Source: Henckelia pumila
Lineage: Eukaryota; Streptophyta; Magnoliopsida; Lamiales; Gesneriaceae
Direction: 5' to 3'
Assembly (NCBI RefSeq): GCF_033568475.1
Contig: NC_133122.1
Location: 66,425,442-66,489,441, forward strand
Length of the DNA: 64,000 bases
The first letter of the stretch is position 1, and every line of letters starts with the position of its first letter. The notes under the pieces are model-generated. The model made no database searches, was not told where the DNA came from, and worked only from the letters and a program-made list of their open reading frames with translations. Made by a program: the position numbers and the translations under genes. Positions 24,926 through 35,900 of this stretch are shown here, one piece after another.

Positions 24926-26325
24926 TGACTACTTTAGAAAGATTAAATCTCGAGGATCTACAAGATCTTGCGGATTCTTTTGCGAATCTCAAAGTAGTAG
25001 ATCTAAAAATGAATTCCCCTGAGGGTGAACAACCCATAGAAAATCCCCCAAGATATGTGGTTAAAATAGAAGAACCACATAGTGAGTTTCAGGTTGGAGA
25101 AAATTCACATCCAGCAGGAACCAGATCGAGAAGGAGTAAAATCTCACTCCATCAAACTCCTTACGGAAAAACTGTTTTAGATCCAATACATCCTTACGGG
25201 GTTATGTTAAACCTTGATGTTTTGGACTTCAAAAAAATAGAATATCTTATAGATGATTGGACGTCAGCTATGAGAATAGCAGCAGGGACATTAGATCTTA
25301 ATAAAGAAGGATTCATTAAACTTCTAGAAATGAGTATAATGGGATCTGTTAAGATCGCATGGGAGATGACTATGCCAGAAACTAAGAAATCAATCTTAGC
25401 AGGAGAATCCCTCAGCGAGATTGGAGAAAGAATGGCCACCCTATTTAAAGCACAATTCATATGGGTAGACTATTTCAATAATCAAGATACAGAGAAAAAG
25501 AGAAGATATACTCAAGCTCTTTATAGCCTCGAGTTACATGATATCTGCTTAGTTGATGAATACATTATGTTATTCACTAAATACAGATGAAATTCGGGAG
25601 TCGAGGAAAATATAGCTATTCAGCTATTTTTTGAAAAAATGCCAAGTCCCTGGAGAGAAATGCTGATTAAAGAATATGTTCCAGGCAATATTGATACATT
25701 GGCAAGACGTGCCTCCTTTTTGAAAGGAAAATTAGCAGAATGGTGCCATATGGTAGCATTACAGAAGAACTACAAGAAAATAAGGAGTATAGATAAGCGT
25801 ACACCTTTGTGTTGTAGAGAAAATGATCTTCCAACGATAATTAGAAATAGATAACAGGGATTTAAAAGGAAGAAATTCAGAAATAATCCCTATAATAAAA
25901 GAATGAAAAGTTCTTGGAAACCAAGAACATTTTGGTCCAAACAAAAGGCCAGATCCTATAGATCAGATAGAAGAAGTGGACCTACAAAAACATCTACAGC
26001 AACAGGCTCATCACAAAGCAGGGGAAGAACACCATCAAGAAAAACTTTCAAAAGAACTCATACAAGAGCAAGTGAAAATTTCAAGGATTGCAACTGCTGG
26101 ACATGTGGAGCAAGAGGACATATATCTACAAATTATCCAGAAAACGAGAAAAAAGGAGTTAAACTCTTTGAAGCAACACCAGATATGGATGATGCGGTCT
26201 TCTTTCAAGATCTAGTCCAAGTATATCAATTTGAGGATATTCCCTCAGATGAAAGCATATACGAAGAAGAGATATTGTTTAGTTCAGAATTTTCTGAGGA
26301 TGAATCAGAATCAGAATCAGAGTAA
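24925..26325 (+). pseudogene. Pararetroviral capsid-like protein, two in-frame stops
   Basis: A 466-codon frame that stays in one phase but is interrupted by TGA at 25,588-25,590 and TAA at 25,852-25,854. The middle resembles the conserved capsid core, followed by a basic Arg/Lys/Ser-rich stretch and a zinc-knuckle-like sequence near 26,089 that starts CWTCGARGHIS. The last expected cysteine is replaced by tyrosine. The C-terminus is strongly acidic (runs of Glu, Asp, Ser), as caulimovirid capsid precursors are. Capsid identity rests on the zinc knuckle plus acidic tail plus position. The stops make it non-functional. Confidence 0.75.
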
Positions 26326-27529
26326 AGAGGAAGTGTTTCGCCATGAAATACATGAAAGTTTGGCTTGGTTCTTTAGTCAAACCACGATATCTCATAATAT
26401 GGTCCAAAGGATTATGAGAGAAAATCCAACATTACAGAAGTACCAAGGATTTTCGGCAGGACAAGTTGAAAGAGTCTTAGGAAACCTAGGGCTAAGACAA
26501 AGAAGACATAATTTGATTTATAAGGTATCCAGAAGGGAAATGGCAATCCCTATGGAATTAACCAGTAATCAAATTAAAATGCAGTTAATTCCCTTTGAAG
26601 AAATTCGAGAAGAATTACAGAAATTAAAAGCAGAAGTAGCAAAGACAATGTCTTGGATTCATATTGGAGCAATCCAGATTATGATCAAGGCTACTTTTAA
26701 AGAGGGAATAGATTCACCCATAGATATCGTAGTATGCGATAAAAGAATGGGGAATATACAAGATGCGGTTCTAGGAACTATCTCGGGAAATTTATGTGCA
26801 AGAAAAATTGTGGGAGTTATTTATCCAAGAATAGCCTACAATTTAGCTGATAGAGATTTTAGTCGAGCCTTGACTTTGCATCAAAACTTCAAGAAAAAAA
26901 GACTAATGAAGGAAGGTAATAGGCCATATTCTATTACTTATCAAATTTCATATGCTCTTTCTAATACTCACCATTCTGAATTATTTATTAGAAATGAGTT
27001 CATTGAAATTCCAGAGATCTTTGGGAAAGTTGCTCAAGCAATATACCTGAAAAGAATCGAGTTTCCTTTAATTCAGAAAATAGACATTCAAGTTCAAGAC
27101 AGACCGGTTCTATACAGAGACCTTAAAATAGAACCCCGAAGGTTATCTTTCCAAGGAGACAGAATGACAAGCAGGAGATGGGACAAATCTCCTATTCAAG
27201 AAATTCCACCAGAAGAAAAAGAGTTTTCTATAATAGGAAAACTTAGATCTCCAGAAGGATGGAAAGAAGTGAAAATAGTATTCGAAATTACAAGTCATCG
27301 GAACTTGTTCCCTTGTAACTCGATTTACTATTTGGAACAACAGGAAAAAGGAACTTACCAAGGAGTGATAAATATTGGAGAATTGGAAGTTCAAATCTGG
27401 AAAATTCCAGGAAAAGAAATGGATCAACTCATTCTTGGTCTAGAATTCCTGGAGGACCATAAACCATGGAAACGCCTTGAAAAAGGAATAGAGTTCATGG
27501 CAAAAGAAAAGACTTGGAGGATTCAATAA
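26300..27529 (+). pseudogene. Pararetroviral movement protein (30K superfamily)
   Basis: An open frame overlapping the end of the capsid frame in another phase. The N-terminus may be the ATG at 26,300 or earlier at 26,231. Residues about 110-260 carry the pattern of badna/caulimovirid movement proteins: the segment starting IHIGAIQIMIK, a conserved aspartate (VVCDKR), YPRIAYNLADRDF, and SYALSNTHHS. Such proteins enlarge plasmodesmata for cell-to-cell spread. The C-terminal 150 residues contain LILGLEFL. The frame itself is uninterrupted, but as part of a decayed provirus it has no evident expression. Confidence 0.8.
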
Positions 27530-27808
27530 GAATTCTACGAAATGGAAAACCAAGAGAATTGGATAAGGGACAATCCCTTAATCAGATTCGAGAACTCTAT
27601 TCACAGAGAGAGGAAGAAGCAACAGTTGAAATTAGTAAGTCATGAACATGATTTACTAGAACGCATTGAAGAAGTAGAAAGGAGTAACCATACTCTACCT
27701 TCTGAGGTCTTAGGGAAACTAAAGGTAAATAGTCTTAATCGGATTACTGAGTTACAACACAGTTTGTTAAAAATGGCGGGGCCATTTAGTAATCCCTTTA
27801 AAAAATGA
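27530..27808 (+). pseudogene. Pararetroviral linker region, frameshifted
   Basis: Between the movement protein and protease, protein-like composition switches phase near 27,640. An 88-codon frame (27,542-27,808) has a Leu/Glu-rich second half, while the first part looks more protein-like in another frame. Its stop overlaps the protease start (ATGA at 27,805-27,808). Function unknown. Confidence 0.4.
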
Positions 27809-28728
27809 CAACAAGTCCTTTCTCCATATACATTCCGATAGGGATGTTATATGAACAATATAAGGCTGAGTATTTTGCAGCTTATATTGACTCGGGAGCA
27901 GGAATTTGTACAGCAAAAAGAGGAGTCTTCCCTGAAGAATGTGAAGAGGAATTGCCAAAAATTGCTGGATGAGATTTCTCTCTCAGAATTTTAATTCTTT
28001 GCAAAGGAATAAAACAAGCAGAGATCCTTATGGGATGTGCAGGTCAAACACCTTGGTACAAGATAAAAACACCACCAATATATTTTCATGATACAGGAGC
28101 TGATATCCTGTTAGGAAATAACTTCTTACAAATGTTTAAGAAGTACACACAAGATAATGAGTCAAGAAGACTTATGTTCACTACAATTTGTGATCATAAA
28201 ATTATCGTTCAAAGACTCAAGGTTGCTTTTTATCGACAATTGCCGATAATATTTCACAGCCAGCGTGGTGATAAAGGACAACTTTTTTCACCCAAAAATG
28301 AAAGATCCAAGAAGGTTTGGAGAAACCATGTTGAAAATAACAACAGAACAAGAACTCCAAACAGAGGATATGGAGTTTCTCAAGGTAACTCTAAATCACA
28401 GAGATATAGAGTTAGAGAATAAAGTTTCCCTTGAAGATGTCAAAAAGAGGCTCAAAAAAAGTTACAACGAGCATCCTTTGGCATAGTGGGATAGAAATCA
28501 ACTCAAAGCCAGTCTTACTCTAAAGGAAGGCAAAGAATATGAATTCGTCAGATATAAGCTTATTCCGATGAACATAACAGATCAAAGGGATATGAGAATG
28601 ATTATCAAGGAACATTTGGACCTTGGTTTAATCAAAAAAGGAGTTTCACCATATAGCAGCGAGGTTTTCTGGTTAGAAATCATGGTGAAATAAAAAAAGG
28701 GAAATCCAGGCTAGTTATTAACTACCAA
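27805..28728 (+). pseudogene. Pararetroviral protease and N-terminal RT, broken
   Basis: The first part of the viral polymerase. The aspartic protease active site reads YIDSGAG at about 27,883-27,903. A TGA interrupts it at 27,970-27,972, the phase changes at about 28,220-28,290, TAG falls at 28,484-28,486, TAA near 28,691, and a further phase change lies just before the CACTA insertion. The segment ends in the conserved LVINY region of the reverse transcriptase palm, where the 4.5-kb CACTA element begins at 28,729. Confidence 0.85.
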
Positions 28729-28756
28729 CACTACAACAAAAATGCACAAACACAAC

Positions 28757-28985
28757 ACTTAAAAGACAACGCTTTTAATGAAAAGTGTTGTCTTTTTAAA
28801 AAAGACAACGCTTTTAGGGAAAAGCGTTGTCGTTATATATTTTTTATTAATCAAAGACAACGCTTTTTTTAAAAAGCGTTGTCTATAAGCGTTTTTTTGA
28901 GTCAAAGACAACACTTTTAAAAGTGTTGTCTATTAGCGTTTTTTTCCTATGTATTACAATACTTTTTTAAAAAGTGTTGTAGAAG
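28757..28985. repeat. CACTA left subterminal repeats
   Basis: About eight copies of ACAACGCTTTT or its complement AAAAGCGTTGT (and GTGTTGT variants), often as inverted pairs. In CACTA elements such repeats bind the transposase. The matching right zone is at 32,985-33,255. Confidence 0.85.
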
Positions 28986-29039
28986 AACTATTATTTTTAT
29001 TTAAAATAAAACTTAAAATAAAAATAAATAATACTATTT

Positions 29040-29950
29040 GCTTATCAGATCCCCAAAATCCCCAAACCCCTTCTCGATTTTCTTCTCGATCCCTCAGTGC
29101 CGCGACGACATTTCCACTTCTTTTTCCTTCGGATCCGTCGTATGCCTGTGTTATTTCCTCCTCCGACCTGGAATGCGTGGATTTCCTCTCAATTCCTCGC
29201 TGCTTTCCTTCCACGCACGAAGATGCACGCCTCCATTGGCTACTCTGTCACTGCGGACTCCGAACTCTGCATCACCACCAGCGCACCGGGAGAAAGAAGG
29301 CTCAATCTGCTGCAGAGAAATGGGTCTTGTTCAGTGATTTTAGTTTACCATTTTCATTTTTCCCGTGATTATCCATATTTGACTTTGATGTCAAACTATT
29401 GCCTTGCAAATTGAGTCACGATTTAGGCCAAAATGCTTCGATTTTTTTTTTCTTCGATTTCTCATCTGCTCTTTCTCAAAATTTTAAGACATTCTCGTAC
29501 GTAGAATTCACAGATTTTCTTTGTTGTTGTTTCGATTTTTGCAGTTGGCGATGTCTGGAAGCTTCGGTGAACTGTGGTACCTGGAAGGTTTTCATTGACA
29601 AAAATGTAGGTGCTACGGCTAGTTGCTTGCTTGTTTTCGGTTATCATGCTTTGCTCTTCTGCGGCATTGGTTGCTGTGCAGAGATCTAGATGGCAAACTC
29701 TTAATGGTATGGGATCTCCGTTGTGCGTTTTTGGTTCTTGGCATATTTTCAGATATGTATATTATTTATTTTGTTTATTGCTTCAAGATCATATTCCGTG
29801 GTGAATTTATTGCCATGGGATTCAAACCATGACAGTGCATCATCCATGCTCATCAATGCTGCAGACTTGATGGGAAAATTTCTGTATTTGCACACACCCA
29901 TCGCGGGTCAAGTGGTGTGAATTTTGAAAGTTTTTGTGTGGTATTTCAGT
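29040..29950 (+). other. CACTA interior, gene-leader-like segment, unidentified
   Basis: C/T-rich sequence resembling a plant 5' UTR and first exon, with open frames of 61-139 codons in several phases. I recognise no family. It is probably another captured gene piece. Confidence 0.3.
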
Positions 29951-29954
29951 TCCA

Positions 29955-29999
29955 CACTACAACAAAAATGCTCAAACACAACACTTAAAAGACAACGCT
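29955..29999 (+). repeat. Internal copy of the CACTA 5' terminus
   Basis: About 45 bp starting CACTACAACAAAAATGC repeat the element's own left end (28,729-28,773) with one base changed. It stops where the captured hydrolase exon starts. The element thus has two left termini and one right terminus. Confidence 0.85.
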
Positions 30000-30715
30000 A
30001 TCTCCGGGTCCATCCTGGCAATGACGGATTCGATAAGCAACGAAACATTGAAGGGGTTGGGGTTTTCATCGTTTTCGGAGCTTCTGTTGCCGGATTCTGT
30101 CAAAGGTTGCAAGGCGTTGCTCAAAGTTGCGGCGCACAAGAAACTGTGGTTCCTCGACAAGCTTCATAAGGACTTTCTAGAGGTGATCTCTTATAATTTC
30201 ATCATTAATTAATTAATAATAATTTCCACGCATATTCTTTTTAATTGTTTTTTTTAATTAATAACCAAAATTGAAGTATTTGGTGATATATATTATATAT
30301 GTGATGATGAATGAATAACGTACAGGTGATGTTCACCAACAGGAAGGAAATGGCTGAGCTACTTGAAGTTCTGGTGGTGAGCAACAAAGATACCAATATC
30401 CCCAATTTCTCACAGGTATTAAATATATATTCATGTACAAAACAAGAAAGAGACCATTTAATTAATTGATATATATGTATGTTTGCAGAGAATACATCTT
30501 CTGTGGGGCGAGAATGATAAGATTTTCAAGCTGTAACTTGCTCAGAACATGAAACAGTAAGATATATATGTAGCTAATTTCTGTCTTAATTTGTGAATAT
30601 ATATAATTGGATCGATCTATAACAAATTAAATATGATTGTTTTTGCATACACGTACAGGCAGTTAGGAGATAAGGCTACAGTTGAAGGCATAAAGAAAGG
30701 TGGTCACCTGTTTTG
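29990..30715 (+). pseudogene. Captured alpha/beta-hydrolase gene fragment, 4 exons
   Basis: Four exon-like blocks with intact GT/AG borders: about 30,000-30,180, 30,326-30,415, 30,489-30,557 and 30,659-30,712. Together they resemble the C-terminal half of a plant alpha/beta hydrolase: a lid region (LLLPDSVKGCKALL), the strand IHLLWGENDKIF, whose aspartate would be catalytic, and KKGGHL with the catalytic histidine. The nucleophile-serine region is missing and a TAA interrupts exon 3 near 30,534. Retained introns show it was taken from genomic DNA, not mRNA. Confidence 0.7.
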
Positions 30716-31036
30716 CATCTTTATTTATCTTTTAATTTCTTCTTTTACAACTGCATGCTGCTTGTGGGTGTTGGTATATATGGTTGGCGAAGGGAGATTT
30801 ATATAAATTTTTGAAGCATCATAAATTGGCTAAACTCGATCCCCATTCCTTAATAATCCATAACTTTACTCGATCGGCATATATCAAAATATATGCATTC
30901 ATTTAATTAAATTTGGCCTCCAGACCTACTTTATAATTAATCCTTCTCCAAAAACAAGTTAATTAAATATCTCTATTTATTTAGTGTCAAGCTATACTTT
31001 TATTTATTTCTTAAATTTATTTGAATATTATATTCA

Positions 31037-31262
31037 GGGAGATTACAAGTTATTGAACATGGACCAATGGGCTTCTATTGATTTTGCAAAGAGGTAATTC
31101 TCTCTTCTGTTGCGACTTGTTTTTCATTGCATCCTTAAGTATTTATTTTACATTTATATGATGTATTTAATTTCGTAGATAAGATTTCCTGACCTTTGTA
31201 ATTATGATTCTAGTGAATCTTGGCCTTTAATCCTTGATAAATTTGTTGAAGGCGTTGAAGGT
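31037..31262 (+). pseudogene. Captured DCN1-like (cullin neddylation) fragment
   Basis: Two blocks, about 31,037-31,094 (YKLLNMDQW) and 31,188-31,261 (FPDLCNYDSSESWPLILDKF), split by an intron. They match the C-terminal potentiating-neddylation (PONY) domain of DCN1-like proteins, including the WPLILDxFVE signature. Only this small part is present, so it is a dead fragment. Confidence 0.7.
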
Positions 31263-31320
31263 ATATTTATAGATACTAATTTAATAAAATTCACTATAAT
31301 ATGAATTATACCCTATCTAT

Positions 31321-31690
31321 GGTACAGCTAGAAGGCGTTGAAGGTATCATGGCTGCTTATGCGAGTTCCTTGCATAATGTTGTTCTTGCAGGAGCAACAC
31401 TACTTGGCCAAGTGATAAATAAAGCTGCTGAGATAGCAATGCATTCTGTTTCTTGTTGCCATTCTAAATATTATGTATTGTTAATTGATTATTACGATAT
31501 GATCATATGGTTCCCATTATTCGTTAGCAAAATCATGTGTAGATGCATTCACGATACTAAGTTCCATTAACCTTAATCTGTAGGATGGTGTAATAACTGA
31601 GCTTCAAGAAATCATGGATTCCTTGTCAGGGCATCTGACCTACCAATTTCAATCCTTGTTGGAGTTGGTGGTGCAAATTTCACGTATGCT
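31321..31690 (+). pseudogene. Captured copine/BONZAI fragment
   Basis: Block 31,325-31,490 reads VEGIMAAYASSLHNVVLAG and later SKYYVLLI. Block 31,583-31,690 continues with DGVITELQEIMDSL and, after a frameshift, ILVGVGG-like sequence. This is the copine A-domain of plant BON1/BON2/BON3 calcium-dependent membrane-binding proteins. It directly follows the DCN1-like piece, and the join reads VEGVEG in both. Confidence 0.75.
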
Positions 31691-31699
31691 CGTATGAAG

Positions 31700-32390
31700 G
31701 ATAGATATTTTGTTATTTAATTATTTGTGACAAACATACTCGATGTTAAGACATAATTTTGTTGGCGCGTCTAGATTTTTAAATAATTATACTTTAGAGC
31801 ACTATGCATTGCCCTTGCTCTCTCTAGGGTGCATATCCAACTTAAGAGTGTGTTGTGCCTTTAATAACAATGGCCTTACATATCGTATATACTTTCGTTT
31901 TTTTATTTTTGAGATGTTCTCGTGTACTTTCGTTTTTCAACGTGTATCACATTTGTGCCTTAAAGCTCATGCTTTTTCCATAAGAGGTTATATTTTTAAG
32001 CCTTTCCACTGCTAATTTCGTTTCCTTTGCTAGAATCTCCGTGTTTCATCAGTTTGTTGTAAGCTGGCAAATTGTTTTGTGGCGCTCCAATGATCACGTT
32101 TGCATGTTCATTCTGTATTCTAATACATTTCTAGTGTACAATGATGCAAATATTGAGCTCTTTATCCATGTAGTCACATTGTCCCTATGACAATAGGTGT
32201 TTTTGTTGTATAAAATTATGTTTTTGCTTCTCTGCACGCTAACAATTCTTGAATCAGAATGCATCTGTGTAAGCCCTCTTCACCTGAGCTCAAATTGTTA
32301 TATAAATTGCTCTACTCCAATGTTGGGGTAAAATGTCTAAATAATTGCTTCATATCGTGTTTTGAGCAGCACTTTCAACTGTTCTTTCTC
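31700..32390. other. CACTA interior, intron-like spacer
   Basis: AT-rich with no recognised coding blocks. It is probably intronic sequence carried with the neighbouring gene pieces. Confidence 0.3.
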
Positions 32391-32397
32391 TTTGTCG

Positions 32398-32565
32398 CAG
32401 AAAGGTGATCAGGACACTTATATTTACAGTGGATGGTGGTCTGTTTGGTGGACTGGTACATACAGTATGATTCTCTCAAAGGATGCCTTCTTACATAAGA
32501 AATATATCAACATGTACACTTACGAGATGCCATATTCCATTCGAGAATATGTGACCAAGAACAGG
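32398..32565 (+). pseudogene. Captured GT64/exostosin-like glycosyltransferase exon
   Basis: One exon-like block between CAG and GT reads WWSVWWTGTYSMILSKDAF and HKKYINMYTYEMP, followed by SIREYVTKNR. This matches plant GT64 family glycosyltransferases (EPC1/GINT1-like), which act in the Golgi. The rest of the gene is absent. A further short block at 32,707-32,805 (GKEIVAAFMKARDAS) is unidentified. Confidence 0.65.
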
Positions 32566-32984
32566 TACTTATCAAACCAGTGTATTAATGATAATTTTAT
32601 GTCGTAGTTCATGTTCTTTTACTGATAAATATCTTTTTAAGTTTACTTTTCATTTTAATCTATTAATATTTTTTTTATGTTTGTTTTTATTTTTAATAAT
32701 TTACAGTATGGAGATACAAATTAAAGGAAAAGAGATTGTTGCGGCTTTTATGAAAGCTCGGGATGCTAGCATGTGCAGAAGTGATGAATCAAAGTTTTTC
32801 AAGATTAATGCATATTTTTTTCCTAGTGTTCATTAATTTAGAATTCGATTATTTTTATATTTGAATTATATATAATATTGAAAGATTGTATATTAAATTT
32901 TATTTTAGAAATTTTTGAATTTTGAGTGATTGATAATATTAAAAAGTTGTGATTTAATTTTTTTTTTTGTTTTTTATTTAAAAA

Positions 32985-33255
32985 AAGACAACTCTTTTTT
33001 AAGCGTTGTCTTTTTCGAATACCACAACGCTTTTCCGAATACCACAACGCTTTTAAAGCATTGTCTTTTTCGAATACCACAACGCTTTGTAAGCGTTGTC
33101 TTTTTCGAATACTACAACGCTTTTAAAGCGTTGTTTTTTTTAAATACCACAACGCTTTTTCCGCGTTGTCTTTGACCGCAGTCTTTTACAACACTGCCTA
33201 CGACAACGCTTTTTCTGGGATAACAACAACGCAGAAAAAGCGTTGTGGTTTGCCT
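32985..33255. repeat. CACTA right subterminal repeats
   Basis: Tandem-like run of ACCACAACGCTTTT and AAGCGTTGTCTTTTTCGAAT units, about ten copies, mirroring the left zone. Confidence 0.85.
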
Positions 33256-33272
33256 TTTTTCTTGTAGTGCAA

Positions 33273-34373
33273 GGTATTAATAAAATCCTAGAGTTTGATG
33301 GGTACTTCATACCGAGTAGAGAACACCTAATTAGCTGTGTATGAAATGTTAGAGTGTTCTTAAAATTTGATTGTAAGTCTGGATTTTACCAGATTCGAAT
33401 GGAAGAAGGAAGTAAGAAATTCACAGTATTCTCTACTCCACAAGGATACTATATTTGGGAATTTATGCCTATGGGATTTGCTAATGCACCCCAGATATTT
33501 CAAAGAAAGATGGATAACCTTTTTAAAGATTATTTTAACTTTATGTTTGTTTATATTGATGATATTCTTATAGCATCAAAAAATATAGACGAACACGTTA
33601 AACACTTAGAGATTTTCTCTAAAATTTGTAAACAAGAAGGACTGGTTTTATCTGAAAAGAAAGCAGTCATAGCAACAAGGAAAATTGAATTTCTCGTTAT
33701 TGAGATTGATGAAACTGGAATAATTCTGCAACCCCATATTGTGGAAAAGGTAAAGAATTTTCCAGATAAACTCAAAGATGTAAAACAACTCCAGAGTTTT
33801 CTTAGAGTAGTTAATTTTGCAGGGATGTTCATTAACAATCTAGCAATGTACAGAAAGGTGTTCAGTCCTTTGTTAAAAAAAAATGCTAGGTTTATATGGA
33901 TCGAAGACCATACTAAATGGGTAAACCAATTAAAAGAGATATGTAAGAATCTCCCAAAAATGGCTATACCCGTAGATGAAGATGATCTGGTATTATTTAC
34001 GGATGCCAGTGACGATTGGTGGGCAGCAGTCCTTACCAAGATCACTCCAGATGGGGAAATACCATGCAGATAATGTAGCGGTCTTTTTTCAGAATCTGAG
34101 GCCATTAGATGACATATCAACAAGAAGAAATTTTATGCAGTTAAAAGGGCTTTTGAAAAATGGCCATTATTTTTACTTGCTAAAAAATTCACTCTGAAGG
34201 TTGATAACACCCAGGTAAAAGCTTTCCTAAAAAATAATATTGAATCTAAACCTGAGAAATCTAGGTTATTAAGATGGCAAGCATTATGTCAAAATTATAT
34301 TTTTGATATTTTTATTATTAAATCTCATGAAAATATTTTTGCAGATTTCTTAACAAGAGATGGAAGACAGTGA
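33273..34373 (+). pseudogene. Pararetroviral reverse transcriptase/RNase H, right part
   Basis: The polymerase resumes after the CACTA element. The open stretch 33,354-34,073 holds the RT core with the catalytic box YIDD near 33,555 and the conserved GFANAP box upstream. The RNase H start, FTDAS, lies near 34,000. The 80 bp before 33,354 contain stops, and a phase change near 34,070 separates the RNase H start from its C-terminal part, which ends at TGA 34,371-34,373. The enzyme would copy pregenomic RNA to DNA. It is inactive here. Confidence 0.9.
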
Positions 34374-35247
34374 CGTGAATTCCATCATGAAAATACAGAG
34401 GCATATCAGGGAACACCTTGGGTTGCTTCAAAACGAGTTCAACCAGTTAGCCATTAATGCTGAAATGGCCGGCAGGTTACAACAAGATGATCGGATCAAA
34501 GTATCTAATCGAATTACAGGATGTATGCAAGCTCAAACACAGTTATGGGCTGCTATTCAAGGGCCAATTATGAAGGCTATAGAGAAACCATTGGTTTCTC
34601 ATAAACAAGATATGCTAAAACCATTGGTTTTACAAGAACAAGAAATACAACCACCGATTGTGAAACAAGATGTTGAGGAATCTAAAATTTAAGAAACAAG
34701 TGCTAATCTATCATCAGCCTTTGATGATCTGGATGAAGCAACAATTGATGAGGATAACTCATCAAGTCAACCCTCCGCCTCTGGGGTAAAAGAGGAAATT
34801 GAATACAAGGAGTGAAATCAACAAAGGTGGAAGAAATTGAATACAAGGAGTGAAATCAACCCGAACACTTGCAGGGTTGATGTTGCAGAAATATATCCAA
34901 GGGTTTGGCTAAAAAATAATGTCAATCCTAAAGATGTAAAACTCTGGTATGAATTTGGGGCTTTGGCCTCAGTTTATACAACATCACCAAGCTTCCCGGA
35001 GATATCACAGTTAACAAAATGGATCCAGGAAGCAGTCCAAGAAACATGGGCAAATAATGATCATTTGGCCAGAGGAGATGTGCTTGAGTTATACTTTTTC
35101 AGTGCAGCTCCAGAACCAATAGTGAAAGGATCACACGAACCCTTTCATTTCATCAAGTTGAGGAGACCTGATATAAACAGTCATAAATTTATCAAGGATC
35201 CTAAAACTGAAGAAATACCCTTGGTGTCCACTTTCGGGGAAAATTAG
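34360..35247 (+). pseudogene. Pararetroviral post-polymerase frame, broken
   Basis: The ATG at 34,360 overlaps the polymerase stop. Codons run to TAA at 34,690-34,692 (110 residues, Gln-rich, helical), then more stops, then an open stretch in the same phase at 34,837-35,247 with a folded-looking domain (VKLWYEFG, YFFSAAPEP). A direct duplication of about 25 bp (34,798 and 34,836) lies at the break. Position after polymerase suggests the slot of the transactivator/inclusion-body protein, but I do not recognise its signature. Confidence 0.5.
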
Positions 35248-35292
35248 ATCTCAACCAGAAGGGCATGGGGTATTTGGGTCTGTCTTACTGAG

Positions 35293-35684
35293 ATGGATAA
35301 AGTCAAGTTTCCATTCAAATTTTATCAGAATTCTGTGAATGAATCGTTCCTGTTAAAAACAATGATAGGAAAAACTATAGCATTTGCGAAAGAACTCTTC
35401 GAAAAGAAGAGAAATCTTTTGTGGAACAACAAGCTGCCGGGAAGTAAAGAAACTCGCCGAAAATTATGTAACATGGCTCATATTGGACGATGGTCAGAGA
35501 GTATCTGCCCAGAATGCCCAAATCAGAAGGATCCAGAATTTGAAAAAACCTTTAGACCCCGAACGGATCGAAAGGATTTTTGCGAGACAAGCAAAGGTGG
35601 ACAAGGACCACCGAAGATGCATTTTCACAGGGGCCTACTTCAAAAGCAAAAGATGCCCCGACAACAATAAAGCAGGCATGTGAG
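35293..35684 (+). pseudogene. Pararetroviral C-terminal frame remnant
   Basis: Overlapping basic frames of 99-125 codons with phase changes. A cysteine pair (CPECPNQ) and a later HFHRG-type histidine segment hint at a metal-binding end. Likely the tail of the preceding protein. Confidence 0.35.
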
Positions 35685-35699
35685 GAGAAAAAAGCCAAA

Positions 35700-35900
35700 A
35701 AAAAGTGGCAGGCATGTGATTCCTCCACTAGTAAAAGATGCCATCAATAATGGCATAAAAAATTCAAGACAACTGCCTCCTCCACTAGTAAAAGATGCCA
35801 TCAATAATGGCATAAAGAAATACAAGACAGCTGTGAGATTTCCTGAAGTTTCTCGGTGAAACGAGTGGAACTACAACTATAAATACAGGCATTTGAGGAA
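35700..35900 (+). promoter_or_regulatory. Putative pararetroviral pregenomic promoter
   Basis: CTATAAATA near 35,877 is followed about 30 bp on by a T/C-rich start-like region. Upstream lie two copies (about 35,727 and 35,780, 53 bp apart) of a 38-bp unit beginning CTCCACTAGTAAAAGATGCC. Each unit contains the small palindrome GCCATCAATAATGGC. Duplicated upstream elements plus a TATA box in the intergenic region fit a caulimovirid promoter. AATAAA follows at about 36,076. Confidence 0.55.

Larger units (their letters stand above)
28729..33269 (+). mobile_element. Pack-CACTA element, 4,541 bp
   Basis: Starts CACTACAACAAAAATGC and ends TTTTTTCTTGTAGTG. The two termini are imperfect inverted repeats of the CACTA (En/Spm) type. 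The flanking 3-bp duplication is CAA (28,726-28,728 and 33,270-33,272). Subterminal zones are full of ACAACGCTTTT / AAAAGCGTTGT repeats. No transposase is visible. Instead the interior holds fragments of at least four plant genes with introns. It sits in the viral reverse transcriptase gene, which continues after it. Confidence 0.9.

Noticed and set aside
28757-28985. Regular ACAACGCTTTT palindromic repeats, CRISPR-like at first sight
   Set aside because: Spacing is irregular, the genome is a plant, and the repeats lie next to CACTA termini. They are transposon subterminal repeats, as are those at 36,640-36,995 and 39,890-40,050.
33551-34123. 190-codon antisense frame over the viral reverse transcriptase
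   Set aside because: Shadow of the polymerase frame; no resemblance to any family.
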